Position numbers and translations under genes: made by a program. Source: Centipeda infelix ATCC 43532 (lineage in GTDB: Bacteria; Bacillota; Negativicutes; Selenomonadales; Selenomonadaceae). From it: 64,000 nt of DNA. The notes beneath the pieces were generated by a model. The model was given only the letters and a program-made list of their open reading frames with translations, was not told the DNA's origin and ran no database searches. Positions 51,663 through 59,841 of this stretch are shown here, piece after piece. Positions within the stretch are counted from its first letter, which is position 1; each line of letters opens with the position of its first letter. The DNA is taken from contig NZ_JH376800.1 in the NCBI RefSeq assembly GCF_000234095.1, forward strand, positions 1-64,000, in the 5' to 3' direction.

Positions 51663-53659
51663 GTATGCTACGAAGGCGGATGCGATGCAGCGGTTTCGTG
51701 CGCCCTGCGGCAGCGGCGGTGTGTGCACTCTGCACCTTTGGCACAGGGCATGGGACAATGGCGGCAAGTCACGATACCCTGCACGATGTCCCCGGCTACT
51801 TCTCCTATATGTCGAATGTGGAGGGGGAGATCCGCTCCTACCATGCGGCGGTGGATGGCCTTGCACAGGCGAAGACCGACCTCGAGAATGCGCGGAACAA
51901 CCTCGCGGAGGCGCGCGCGGCGACGGCGGATGCGGCGAAGAACCTTGTCCTCGTCGGGCAGAACCTCAGAGCTGCCGAGGATCATCTCACCGCTGTCCGC
52001 ACTGCCCTCTCGGTTGCCGAGGAGGCGAGTGCGGCACGCACGGCAGAGGCGATTGCCGCGCAGCAGGCGGAGGCGGACTATGCGCCGCAGGTCTACGCAC
52101 AGCGTGCTCAGGTCAACGCGCTGAGTGCGCAGGAGAGCCGTCTCACGGACACGGGTACAGGTAGTGCCGCCGGTTCGCGCCGTGCGGAGGTCGTTGCCCG
52201 CGTTCTGCGCGAAGTCGGCTATGAGCAGAACCGCATCGTGGACGCGCAGATCATGGTCGAGGCGGCACTGGCGGGCGGCTCTGTTGGCACGGGAGCGGAA
52301 GCCGGTACAACGCAGCTCGATGCCATCTCGGCGCAGCTGACGGCGGCGCAGACGGCACTCGATGCCGTGGAGGCACATTTTGACGCGCTGACGGCGGCAC
52401 GTGAGATGGCGGAGGATGCCGAGCGCGACGCGCGCGAACTGGTTGCGGAATATCAGCAGGAGCTGACCGCGAGCACGGCAGATCTCACACAGCTGCAGAG
52501 CGACCGCGTCGAGGCGGAGAACTATGACCGCGAGGCACGGGCGTGGGCATCCGAGGCTGCGCGTGACGAGGTGACGGCACAGAAGCAGCTCGCACAGAGC
52601 GAGCACGAGCTGAAGTACCTCGGTGAGGGCAGGGGTTATCAGACGGGGCTCGAATACTATGCGTGGCACGGCGACCATGCGGGGCATCAGCTCTATCTGC
52701 CATTCTCCTACTTTGCACGCACCCATGCGGGCAAGACGAAGCTCGACTATGGACTTTCGACGGGCTATGTAAAGTCCGATACGGGCTATGAAAATGGAGG
52801 CGTGTCGGGCTGGACAGATACACAGCTCAGTGTTACACTACGCAATGAGAAACCGATCAATCGCATTTACTATGGATTTGGTGTTAGTGTACCGACGGGG
52901 CAGAGCCGTTTTGCCCGTTATGCGGTCGTGCCCGAGAGTTTGGCGCGCTTCACGGACTTCGGTGCGGGCTGGCAGTATATCCCGAGCGTTGAGGTCGTGC
53001 ATCTCATCACGGAGCGTGACCGATTGACGGGACGCTTGAGCTACACCATGCGCAGCAGTTACGACTACTCGAAGGAAGTGCCAAGTGCACACGTTTCTCC
53101 CGGCAATATTTTTTCGCAGGAAGTGGAATACCTTCATGCGGGCGAGAAGAAGCAGTACATGGTGCAGCTCTATCACAATATGACGGGGCGTTCGGAACAG
53201 GATGCGGTGGATACGGACAGCCGCACGATCATGGGAAAGACCAATTACCGTGACGGTGATGATTGGGAGCTGCGCTATTTCCACAATCAGAAGGTGTCAA
53301 AAAAGGACGAAGTGCGGTTTTATGCCATCTATGCGCTCACGGGCGCAGCCAGCGGTGTTGCCTCGCAGGATGTTGCGCGGCAGTACTACGGTTTGGGGCT
53401 GCGCCACGTCGTTTCGCCCAAGCTTGCATGGCTCGCGATGGCGCATTACTCGGATGTCAGCAGTACATCCGACCCGCTGCGTACGGCACTCAATACGGGC
53501 GGCGGCTTCAAGCGCAAGTCTCTCGTCGCGGGCGTGGAGTGGAAGATCACCGAGCGAAAGAATTTCACCTTTCAGGCGGAGCGGTATGTCCGCAGTGATG
53601 ACGGCGGATTCGGCTACAATGGCTGGGGCGCTACATTCTGGTATCAGGAGACCTTGTAA
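51659..53659 (+). CDS. Exported coiled-coil protein with a predicted beta-barrel C-terminal half; candidate Pel outer-membrane exporter
   Basis: A 666-residue protein with a signal peptide (basic start, hydrophobic core at about residues 15-30, cleavage near AAS). Residues 60-320 are an alanine-rich coiled coil (heptads such as AKTDLENARNNLAEARAATA). Residues 330-666 are rich in alternating aromatic/polar strands (YYGFGVSVPTGQ, LTGRLSYTMRS, YMVQLYHNMTG, YYGLGLRHVVSP) and end in an aromatic-rich strand, like an outer-membrane barrel. I recognise no family name. No PelB or PelC is in the locus, and the start overlaps the pelG stop (ATGA), so an export role is likely but inferred. Confidence 0.7.
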   Translation: MSMLRRRMRCSGFVRPAAAAVCALCTFGTGHGTMAASHDTLHDVPGYFSYMSNVEGEIRSYHAAVDGLAQAKTDLENARNNLAEARAATADAAKNLVLVGQNLRAAEDHLTAVRTALSVAEEASAARTAEAIAAQQAEADYAPQVYAQRAQVNALSAQESRLTDTGTGSAAGSRRAEVVARVLREVGYEQNRIVDAQIMVEAALAGGSVGTGAEAGTTQLDAISAQLTAAQTALDAVEAHFDALTAAREMAEDAERDARELVAEYQQELTASTADLTQLQSDRVEAENYDREARAWASEAARDEVTAQKQLAQSEHELKYLGEGRGYQTGLEYYAWHGDHAGHQLYLPFSYFARTHAGKTKLDYGLSTGYVKSDTGYENGGVSGWTDTQLSVTLRNEKPINRIYYGFGVSVPTGQSRFARYAVVPESLARFTDFGAGWQYIPSVEVVHLITERDRLTGRLSYTMRSSYDYSKEVPSAHVSPGNIFSQEVEYLHAGEKKQYMVQLYHNMTGRSEQDAVDTDSRTIMGKTNYRDGDDWELRYFHNQKVSKKDEVRFYAIYALTGAASGVASQDVARQYYGLGLRHVVSPKLAWLAMAHYSDVSSTSDPLRTALNTGGGFKRKSLVAGVEWKITERKNFTFQAERYVRSDDGGFGYNGWGATFWYQETL

Positions 53660-53668
53660 GGAGGATGT

Positions 53669-54688
53669 ATGGGGACTATCAAAAAGGGGCTTGCTGCATT
53701 TCTTGTCGGTGCGGCGGGGCTGTTCGGGCTGAATCAGCTGCCGCACGCCTGTGGGAGCAATGTCAATGAGGCTGCGCGGCAGACACGCATTGTTCCGGAG
53801 ACGGCAATGATCGATCTCACGGCGCAGCTCGGTGACTATGCCCGCGCGAAAAACGCGTCGTTTCTTCTTGTCGGAAACGGACCGACGGGGCTCCTTGAAG
53901 CGACGGAGGATAACTCCGAGGAGAACGTCGCGCGTCTCATTCGCGCCCTTGACGGATTCTTTATGGAGTCGCGCTTCTATGACGGCTACGAGGAGGACGG
54001 GGAGAAGGCGGAGCGCAATGATGCGGAGACAGATGAGTTTCTCGCCGCGATGCTGCGTAAGCCCCTCCTTGCAGGCAAGCAGGTCTTTGTCCTTGACTAT
54101 GTGAAGGGGAAGAAGATCTGTCATGTGCAGGAGTGGGGCGCGGCGGAGGGCTATATTGCCGACGGCGGTGACCGCCTCCTCGATGTGATCCCCGACCGCC
54201 GGCCGATGAACGAGAACGCGAACAGCATCACGCAGCTGCGGCAGGTGAAGAACTTCCTCGTGCTGCTCAATCCCGAGCACTACAAGACGCGGGAATCGTA
54301 TATCAAGGCACTCTCTGAGACGAACTACGATCTGCTGATCGTTGATCTCTACTATGATGATCAGCCGCTCTCCAAGGAAGAGACGGCGCGGCTGAAGCGC
54401 AAGGCAAATGGCGGCGAGCGGCTCCTCCTCTCCTACATGAGCGTCGGTGAGGCGGCGGACTACCGCACCTACTGGCAGCCCTCGTGGACGGATGAGCGCC
54501 CGCACTGGCTCGCCGGACCGAATCCTGAGTGGCCGGGCAGCTACAAGGCACGCTATTGGTCGAAGGAGTGGCATGACCTCCTCTACGGCAGCCCCGATGC
54601 CTATCTTGACAAGATCATGGCGGCGGGCTTCGACGGTGCTTTCCTCGATGTCATGGATGCGTGGCAGTACTTTAAGGAACATGAGTGA
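53669..54688 (+). CDS. GH114-type glycosidase (PelA hydrolase-like), exported
   Basis: A 339-residue protein with an N-terminal hydrophobic signal (about residues 5-22). The family pattern for endo-alpha-1,4-polygalactosaminidase is visible: LLIVDLYYDDQPLS, RLLLSYMSVGEAADYRTYW, ARYWSKEWHDLLYGS and AGFDGAFLDVMDAWQYF. Such enzymes cut galactosamine-rich polymers such as Pel. In P. aeruginosa this activity and the deacetylase share one chain; here they are split. It is the last gene of the operon, with AAGGAGG before the ATG and a terminator after it. Confidence 0.82.
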   Translation: MGTIKKGLAAFLVGAAGLFGLNQLPHACGSNVNEAARQTRIVPETAMIDLTAQLGDYARAKNASFLLVGNGPTGLLEATEDNSEENVARLIRALDGFFMESRFYDGYEEDGEKAERNDAETDEFLAAMLRKPLLAGKQVFVLDYVKGKKICHVQEWGAAEGYIADGGDRLLDVIPDRRPMNENANSITQLRQVKNFLVLLNPEHYKTRESYIKALSETNYDLLIVDLYYDDQPLSKEETARLKRKANGGERLLLSYMSVGEAADYRTYWQPSWTDERPHWLAGPNPEWPGSYKARYWSKEWHDLLYGSPDAYLDKIMAAGFDGAFLDVMDAWQYFKEHE

Positions 54689-54696
54689 TAGAATAG

Positions 54697-54724
54697 ACCT
54701 CCTACGGAATGTGGGAGGTTTTGT
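54697..54724 (+). terminator. Terminator after the Pel-like operon
   Basis: ACCTCC and GGAGGT pair across about 13 bases, followed by TTTTG. The stem is short, so it is of moderate strength. Confidence 0.55.
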
Positions 54725-54872
54725 GAAGTCCGTCAGATTGGCGCAGATTTTTCGTCCGAACAAGGAGGCAAACCGGACGCATACCAGGGGCTATGTGGAG
54801 AATTTGCCGACACAGTGCGGGAAAAAAAGATGCACTAAGATGGCGTGGCTGAATTTATCAGTGCGTCCCTAA
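54724..54872. mobile_element. MITE-like element, left-truncated copy
   Basis: From TGAAGTC onwards this matches 30513-30662 (GTCCGAACAAGGAGGCAAAC is identical), and it ends in GAATTTATCAGTGCGTCCCTAA. The left inverted end is missing; the copy abuts the terminator of the Pel-like operon. Confidence 0.7.
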
Positions 54873-54967
54873 CCCATAATCGAATCACATAAAAACGAGG
54901 CACGACGGCGAAATGACCTAACCCCCAAAAGTTAGATTTGAGGAATCTAACTTTTGGGGGTATTGTA

Positions 54968-55528
54968 ATGGCAAAATACAGTATGGCATTTAAACTGAAG
55001 ATTGTAAGAGAATATCTTGCAGGAAAAGGAGGCTATCGGACATTATCCAAGCGCTGGCAGGTTCCTTCCATACGGCTACAGGAGTGGGTAAAATCTTATC
55101 AGGCATTTGGAGAAGCTGGTCTGAAGCGCTCCCGTGTACAGCAAACATACTCTTTCGAGTTTAAGCGTTCTGCGGTAGAATGTTATCTGTCAACAGAGGT
55201 ATCCTATCAGGAGGTAGCTCTCTCCCTCGGTCTGAACAATCCGTCCCTGCTTGTGCGTTGGACCAAGGATTATCGCAGGGGCGGTGTGGACGCCCTTCGT
55301 CCCAAACCGAAAGGAAGAACACCCACTATGCCAAAACAACACAAAGAAAGCATCCAAGACACGCCGCAAGACGAGACCACACAGCAGTTGCGTACACTTC
55401 AAGAAGAGAATCTGAGACTGCGCATCGAGGTCGCCTATTTAAAAGAACTCAGGAGGCTGCGTCTGCAGGAAAAGATGCAGAGCAAAAGGCAAGGATCGTC
55501 CACAGCCTCCGAGGAGAATTTCAGCTGA
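54968..55528 (+). CDS. IS3-family transposase OrfA (helix-turn-helix protein)
   Basis: A 186-residue DNA-binding protein with two helix-turn-helix regions (about residues 5-50 and 60-105: GGYRTLSKRWQVPSIRLQEW and VSYQEVALSLGLNNPSLLVR) and a leucine-zipper-like end (LRTLQEENLRLRIEVAYLKE). ATG 54968 equals the start of the truncated copy at 2826. A TTTAAAA heptamer at 55438-55444 in frame T-TTA-AAA fits programmed -1 frameshifting into orfB. Confidence 0.88.
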   Translation: MAKYSMAFKLKIVREYLAGKGGYRTLSKRWQVPSIRLQEWVKSYQAFGEAGLKRSRVQQTYSFEFKRSAVECYLSTEVSYQEVALSLGLNNPSLLVRWTKDYRRGGVDALRPKPKGRTPTMPKQHKESIQDTPQDETTQQLRTLQEENLRLRIEVAYLKELRRLRLQEKMQSKRQGSSTASEENFS

Positions 55529-56370
55529 AAGACATCCTTGTCGTCACAGGGGTTCCCAAAGCGACCTATATGTACTGGCAAAAGAAATTTGCTCAACCGC
55601 AAGTGCCGGATCAGCGGGAACAGATTATCCTTGCCATTCGTAAAGAACACAAAGATTATGGCTATCGCCGCCTATGGGCGCAGATGCGAAATCTTGGGTA
55701 CAGGATCAATCGCAAGGCAGTGCAGCGGATTGTGCAGAAGCTTGGACTTCAAGTGCATTCCTTTACGCACAAAACGCGCAAGTACAGCTCTTACAGGGGT
55801 TCTGTCGGAACGGTAGCGGACAATCTCCTCAACCGCAGATTCAAAACCTCTATCCCGCACCAGAAGATCACAACGGATACGAGTGCGTTCAAATACTGGC
55901 TGCAGGGCGAGGATGGGAAGCCCGTCGCACATAAGCTGTATTTCGATCCGTATATGGATCTGTTTAACAATGAGATTGTCAGCTTCCACATTGGGCAGAC
56001 ACCATCTGCTGCGGGCATTCAGGCTGCACTTGAGGAGGCGATTCGTGTGACATCGGATTGTCCTTATCGGCGCACCTTTCATTCGGATCAGGGCTGGGCA
56101 TATCAGATGAAGTCATACACAAAACGGCTGAAGGAGGAGAGAATCTTTCAGAGCATGTCACGCAAGGGGAACTGTCTGGACAACAGCGTGATGGAGAACT
56201 TCTTCGGGCTCTTAAAGCAAGAGATTTACTATGGGCGCGTCTACCATAGCTACGAGGAGCTCAAGACGGCGATCGAAGAGTACATTGTCTACTACAACGA
56301 GTGCCGCATCAAGGAATCTCTTGGCTGGCTCAGTCCAGCACAGTATCGTCGCAAACAGCAAGTTGCATAA
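55438..56370 (+). CDS. IS3-family transposase OrfB (DDE integrase domain), expressed by frameshift
   Basis: The frame from the slippery site onward encodes about 310 residues of an rve-type DDE catalytic domain. The acidic triad is in ITTDTSAFKY (first Asp), TFHSDQGWAY (second Asp) and NSVMENFFGLLKQE (Glu). KDYGYRRLWAQMRNLG and SMSRKGNCLDN are typical of the IS150 group. The open frame extends upstream to 55180 without being needed. No inactivating mutation is visible, so the element may be active. Confidence 0.9.
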   Translation, partial: FKRTQEAASAGKDAEQKARIVHSLRGEFQLKDILVVTGVPKATYMYWQKKFAQPQVPDQREQIILAIRKEHKDYGYRRLWAQMRNLGYRINRKAVQRIVQKLGLQVHSFTHKTRKYSSYRGSVGTVADNLLNRRFKTSIPHQKITTDTSAFKYWLQGEDGKPVAHKLYFDPYMDLFNNEIVSFHIGQTPSAAGIQAALEEAIRVTSDCPYRRTFHSDQGWAYQMKSYTKRLKEERIFQSMSRKGNCLDNSVMENFFGLLKQEIYYGRVYHSYEELKTAIEEYIVYYNECRIKESLGWLSPAQYRRKQQVA

Positions 56371-56464
56371 CAAAAAAGCGCAGGAAATCGCTTTCCTACG
56401 CTTTCAGGTCTAACTTTTTGGGGTCACTACAAAATGCTGTCGTGCCTCGTTTTTGTATATGCGC

Positions 56465-57643
56465 TTATTCGGCAAATGCCGCTGCGAGATTTTTCAGTCC
56501 CTGTTCGAGCGTTTTCCACGGACAGGCGGTGTTGATGCGCTGGAAGCCGCTGCCGCCCGCACCGAAGATGGGGCCATCGTCGAGCCAGAGATGTGCGTCA
56601 CGGATGATCTTTGCGTTGAGTTCTTCATCCGAAAGCCCATAGGCGGAGAAGTCGAGCCAGAGGAGATACGTTCCTTCCGGCTCGATGAGCGTCACCTTCG
56701 AGAGGTGCTGTGCGAGGAATGCCCTTGTGCGTGCATTGTTCTCTTCCAGATAGGCGAGGAGCTCCGTGAGCCACGCTGCGCCGTGCTCGTACGCTGCCTT
56801 TGCGCCCGTGAGTCCGAGCGTGTTCGGCTCGTCGTAGCCTGTGCGGCTCAGTTCCTCCTTGAAGCGGTGGCGCAGCTCCTTGTCCCGAATGAAGATGTTC
56901 GAGATCTGAAGTCCTGCGAGGTTGAAGGTCTTGCTCGGCGAGGTGCAGGTGACGGTGATCGCCGCCGCCTCATCGGAGATCGCGGCGAACGGGATGTGAC
57001 GGAAGCCGGGGCGCACGAACTCCTCGTGAATCTCGTCCGCAACGACGATGACGTTGTGACGCAGGCAGATCGCAGCGAGCTGCTCGAGCTCTGCACGCGT
57101 CCAGACGCGGCCGACGGGGTTGTGCGGGCTGCACAGGATGAAGAGTTTGACGCTGTGCGCGATAATCTTCTGCTCGAAGTCCTCAAAGTCGATCTCGTAG
57201 TGCCCCTCGATGAGGTGGAGGGGACTATCGACAAGGACGCGTTCGTTCTGGCGAATCATGTTCGCGAACGGGTAGTAGACGGGCTGCTGAATGAGTACAG
57301 CATCGCCCTTTTTCGTAAATGCGCGGATGGCGGTCGCGATCGCAAAGACGACACCGGGCGTGATGATGAGGTCGCTGCGCTCGACGTTCCAGTCATGGCG
57401 CGTGTGGAACCAGTTCTGAAGGACGGTGAAATAGTCGTCCTTCACCTGGGTATAGCCGAAGATGCCGTGTGCGGCGCGTGTTTTCAGCGCATCAATCACA
57501 GGGGCGGGCGTGCGAAAGTCCATATCCGCGACCCAGAACGGCAGAATGTCTGCGGGGTAGCCGCGCTCGGCGGCGAAGTCGTATTTCAGACAGGAGGTGT
57601 TCCTGCGGTCGATGATTTCGTCAAAATTGATGGGCATATACAT
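56465..57643 (-). CDS. MalY/PatB-type aminotransferase, probable cystathionine beta-lyase
   Basis: A 392-residue PLP enzyme of fold type I. PILPFWVADMDFRTP at the start, ILCSPHNPVGRVW, VVADEIHEEFV and the PLP lysine in CTSPSKTFNLAGLQ define the MalY/PatB group, most members of which cleave cystathionine or cysteine. It is translated with the preceding transsulfuration gene (stop/start TAATG), which supports a role in methionine and cysteine metabolism. It converges on the IS-split terminator. Confidence 0.88.
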   Translation of the reverse strand: MYMPINFDEIIDRRNTSCLKYDFAAERGYPADILPFWVADMDFRTPAPVIDALKTRAAHGIFGYTQVKDDYFTVLQNWFHTRHDWNVERSDLIITPGVVFAIATAIRAFTKKGDAVLIQQPVYYPFANMIRQNERVLVDSPLHLIEGHYEIDFEDFEQKIIAHSVKLFILCSPHNPVGRVWTRAELEQLAAICLRHNVIVVADEIHEEFVRPGFRHIPFAAISDEAAAITVTCTSPSKTFNLAGLQISNIFIRDKELRHRFKEELSRTGYDEPNTLGLTGAKAAYEHGAAWLTELLAYLEENNARTRAFLAQHLSKVTLIEPEGTYLLWLDFSAYGLSDEELNAKIIRDAHLWLDDGPIFGAGGSGFQRINTACPWKTLEQGLKNLAAAFAE

Positions 57644-58803
57644 TATCCTTTCTGAGCGGCTTTTTTGAGCGCCTGTTCCAGATCCTCCTTTAGATCGTCC
57701 ACATCCTCAAGCCCCACGGAGAGGCGGAGAAGGCGATCATCCAGTCCTGTGCACGAGACGAGGTAGTGCGGCATCTCCGCGTGCGTCTGCACAAGGGGGT
57801 AGGTGAGAAGGCTCTCCACGCCGCCGAGGCTTTCGGCGAATGCAATGAGCTTTAGATGTGCGAGGACGTTCTGTGCGATTTCAGGTGTTTTTACCTTGAA
57901 CGAGATCATCGCACCGAAGCCCATGCTCTGCGAGCGTTGCAGCGCATACTGCGGATGATCGGGGAGCCCCGCATAGTAGACCTCCGTGACCTCGGGCAGA
58001 GTGCGCAGCCATTCGGCGATGGCAAGAGCGTTCTCTGCCTGACGTTCGACGCGTACACCGAGCGTCTTGAGACTGCGGAGCATGAGCCACGCGTCCATTG
58101 GCGAGAGATTCGGCCCCTCGGATTTGACGAGCAGTTCGATCTCCTTTGCCAGATCGGAGTTCGCATCCTTTACGGCAAGGAAGCCGCAGATCACATCGTT
58201 GTGACCGCAGAGGTACTTTGTGCCGCTCTCGACCACGATGTCCGCACCGAGGGTCAGCGGCTTTTGGAAATGCGGCGAGAGGAAGGTATTGTCCGCGACG
58301 AGGAGTGCGTTCTTCTCGTGTGCGATCTGTGCGAGTGCGCGGATGTCGGTGACGAACATCATCGGATTCGACGGGGTTTCAATGAAGATGAGCTTCGTCT
58401 CCTGTCGCGTCTTTGCGCGGACAAGAGCCGTATCGCGCTGATCGACGTACTCGAAGTCGATGCCGTAGCGGCTGTAGATGTCGTTTGCGAGGCGTACCGT
58501 GCCACCGTAGAGATCCTCGGGCAGGAGGACGTGATCGCCCGCCTTGCAGAGGGCAAAGACGAGGTTGATTGCCGCCATGCCCGAGGAGAGTGCCCACGCG
58601 CGGCCACCGCACTCAAGAAGGGCAATCGCCCGCTCCAGATCGCAGCGCGTCGGATTCGCCACGCGCCCGTAGTCATAGCCCGTGCTCTCGCGAAACGCGG
58701 GATGGCGGAACGTCGCGGACAGATAGATGGGCGTTGTGAGTGCGCCCGTCGCATCGTAGTTATGACAGCCGTGTACCTCGGCAGAGAAATCCTTCATAAG
58801 CAT
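57643..58803 (-). CDS. Cys/Met metabolism PLP enzyme (cystathionine gamma-synthase/lyase family)
   Basis: A 386-residue transsulfuration enzyme. It shows TTPIYLSATFRHP, YGRVANPTR, SSGMAAINLVF, and the PLP lysine in VVESGTKYLCGHNDV. It could be cystathionine gamma-synthase or gamma-lyase, and sequence alone does not settle which. With the adjacent PatB-type lyase, a synthase followed by beta-lyase would give homocysteine from cysteine. Either ATG 58803 or ATG 58797 could be the start; AAGGAAGG precedes both. Confidence 0.88.
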   Translation of the reverse strand: MLMKDFSAEVHGCHNYDATGALTTPIYLSATFRHPAFRESTGYDYGRVANPTRCDLERAIALLECGGRAWALSSGMAAINLVFALCKAGDHVLLPEDLYGGTVRLANDIYSRYGIDFEYVDQRDTALVRAKTRQETKLIFIETPSNPMMFVTDIRALAQIAHEKNALLVADNTFLSPHFQKPLTLGADIVVESGTKYLCGHNDVICGFLAVKDANSDLAKEIELLVKSEGPNLSPMDAWLMLRSLKTLGVRVERQAENALAIAEWLRTLPEVTEVYYAGLPDHPQYALQRSQSMGFGAMISFKVKTPEIAQNVLAHLKLIAFAESLGGVESLLTYPLVQTHAEMPHYLVSCTGLDDRLLRLSVGLEDVDDLKEDLEQALKKAAQKG

Positions 58804-58829
58804 ATCCTTCCTTCACATCAATTTGTCCA

Positions 58830-58859
58830 ATTATAAGCGGGTGTACTGTTCCGTGTCAA
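58830..58859 (-). promoter_or_regulatory. Promoter of the transsulfuration operon
   Basis: On the minus strand TTGACA (58859-58854), 18 bases, TATAAT (58835-58830), about 27 bases before the start codon. Confidence 0.75.
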
Positions 58860-58930
58860 GAATAAAATATATAAAACATATTTGAAAACGATGTTATTTT
58901 ATGTGGTAAGAATTATTCTGGAAGAACAAA

Positions 58931-58966
58931 ACGGCAGCGCACGAATCTATACTCGTGTGCTGCCGT
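58931..58966 (-). terminator. Terminator of the 58976-59713 gene
   Basis: A 14-bp stem, ACGGCAGCGCACGA with TCGTGTGCTGCCGT (one wobble), followed on the minus strand by TTTTGTTCTT. Confidence 0.8.
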
Positions 58967-58975
58967 CGTTTGCGC

Positions 58976-59713
58976 TTATGTATCGCTTGTGCTCTTATTG
59001 GTCGGAACGACGATTGTGCTGCGGTCTGCGTGCTTCTTTGCAGCGGCAGTCTTTTGATACTCTCTGAGTGCGGCGAGTGCGGTCAGGTCATCCGGCTGCG
59101 CTGCCGCAAGTGCCGCGCGTTCCTTCTCCTGCGCCTTCGTGAGCTCTGCATCGCGGTCGGCACGCTCCTGCAGTGCCTGACCGCGCAGTTTCATCGTGTG
59201 GTGTTCCTTGTCCTTCATCGCGAGTTTCAATTGTCGGATTTGACGATGATACAGTGTGCGCTCTCCATCGATTTCATCATCTGTCACGAGATCATCCGTC
59301 ACGAGTTTCTCAAGCGCATCCACCTTGCCGTGCAGCTCGCTCAGCTTGTCCTCGTCCGTCATGCCCGCCCGTTTCAGTTCGTCTGCCTGCTTCTGCAGCT
59401 TTGCCTTATCCTCGTCTGTGAGGCCCTCATCCGTCTGAATGCGCTTCTCGATCTCCGCCGCCTGTGCCTTCTTTGCTTTCTTGTCAGCGATTTCTTTCTC
59501 GTTTGCTGCAAGTGCCAGCTCTGCAGGGGTCAGATCCTCCTCCATATCGGCACTTTCATTCAGTGATTTTCCTTTCGCGCTGATATAGACCTCGACTGCA
59601 CGGCTCAGGATATCCGTCACCGTGCTTTTCTTCTGCTCGGAAGCCTTTCCTGCCGCAGCAGAGCCGTTTCCATGCAGGAAGGGGAGCTTTCCTGCATCCT
59701 GTGCGATACGCAT
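58976..59713 (-). CDS. Hypothetical coiled-coil protein
   Basis: A 245-residue highly charged protein without a signal peptide. After about 55 residues of low complexity (GSAAAGKASEQKKSTVTDIL) it is almost wholly alpha-helical and rich in A, E, K and D, with coiled-coil segments at about 65-130 and 150-215. LTPAELALAANEKEIADKKA is typical. I do not recognise a family. The plain N-terminus resembles flagellar or surface structural proteins of Negativicutes, but that is only a guess. It has its own terminator. Confidence 0.65.
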   Translation of the reverse strand: MRIAQDAGKLPFLHGNGSAAAGKASEQKKSTVTDILSRAVEVYISAKGKSLNESADMEEDLTPAELALAANEKEIADKKAKKAQAAEIEKRIQTDEGLTDEDKAKLQKQADELKRAGMTDEDKLSELHGKVDALEKLVTDDLVTDDEIDGERTLYHRQIRQLKLAMKDKEHHTMKLRGQALQERADRDAELTKAQEKERAALAAAQPDDLTALAALREYQKTAAAKKHADRSTIVVPTNKSTSDT

Positions 59714-59789
59714 TCCACCATCTCCAATCCGTGGGATATAATTCCTTCTAATAGCATTATCGGGATTTATGCTTACATATTAAATACAT

Positions 59790-59818
59790 TTGACAAAGTG
59801 AATCACGCGTAGTACATT
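59790..59818 (+). promoter_or_regulatory. Promoter of the toxin-antitoxin pair
   Basis: TTGACA (59790-59795), 17 bases, TACATT (59813-59818), then AAAAGGAGGG before the antitoxin ATG. Confidence 0.65.
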
Positions 59819-59841
59819 GTAATCAAAAAGGAGGGATGACA

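Larger units (their letters stand above)
54914..56426 (+). mobile_element. Insertion sequence of the IS3 family, IS150 group, complete
   Basis: About 1513 bp. The left end TGACC...CCCCAAAAGTTAGA and right end (reverse complement) TGACCCCAAAAAGTTAGA are inverted repeats. It carries orfA and orfB in overlapping frames. A 17-bp hairpin (54922-54938 with 54944-54960) covers the GGGGG that would act as the ribosome site of orfA. The flanks AAAAACGAGGCACGAC (54891-54906) and GTCGTGCCTCGTTTTT (56439-56454) are perfect complements, showing that the element lies in the loop of an older terminator. No clear target duplication is seen. Confidence 0.9.

Noticed and set aside
54660-54700. A left inverted end of the 170-bp element inside the 3' end of the GH114 gene (TTTAAGGAACATGAGTGATA)
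   Set aside because: The match is weak, falls in conserved coding sequence, and a terminator lies between it and the element body.
55180-56370. OrfB starting independently at 55180
   Set aside because: The first about 86 codons run inside orfA in a different frame without transposase similarity. The frameshift site at 55438 is the natural entry.
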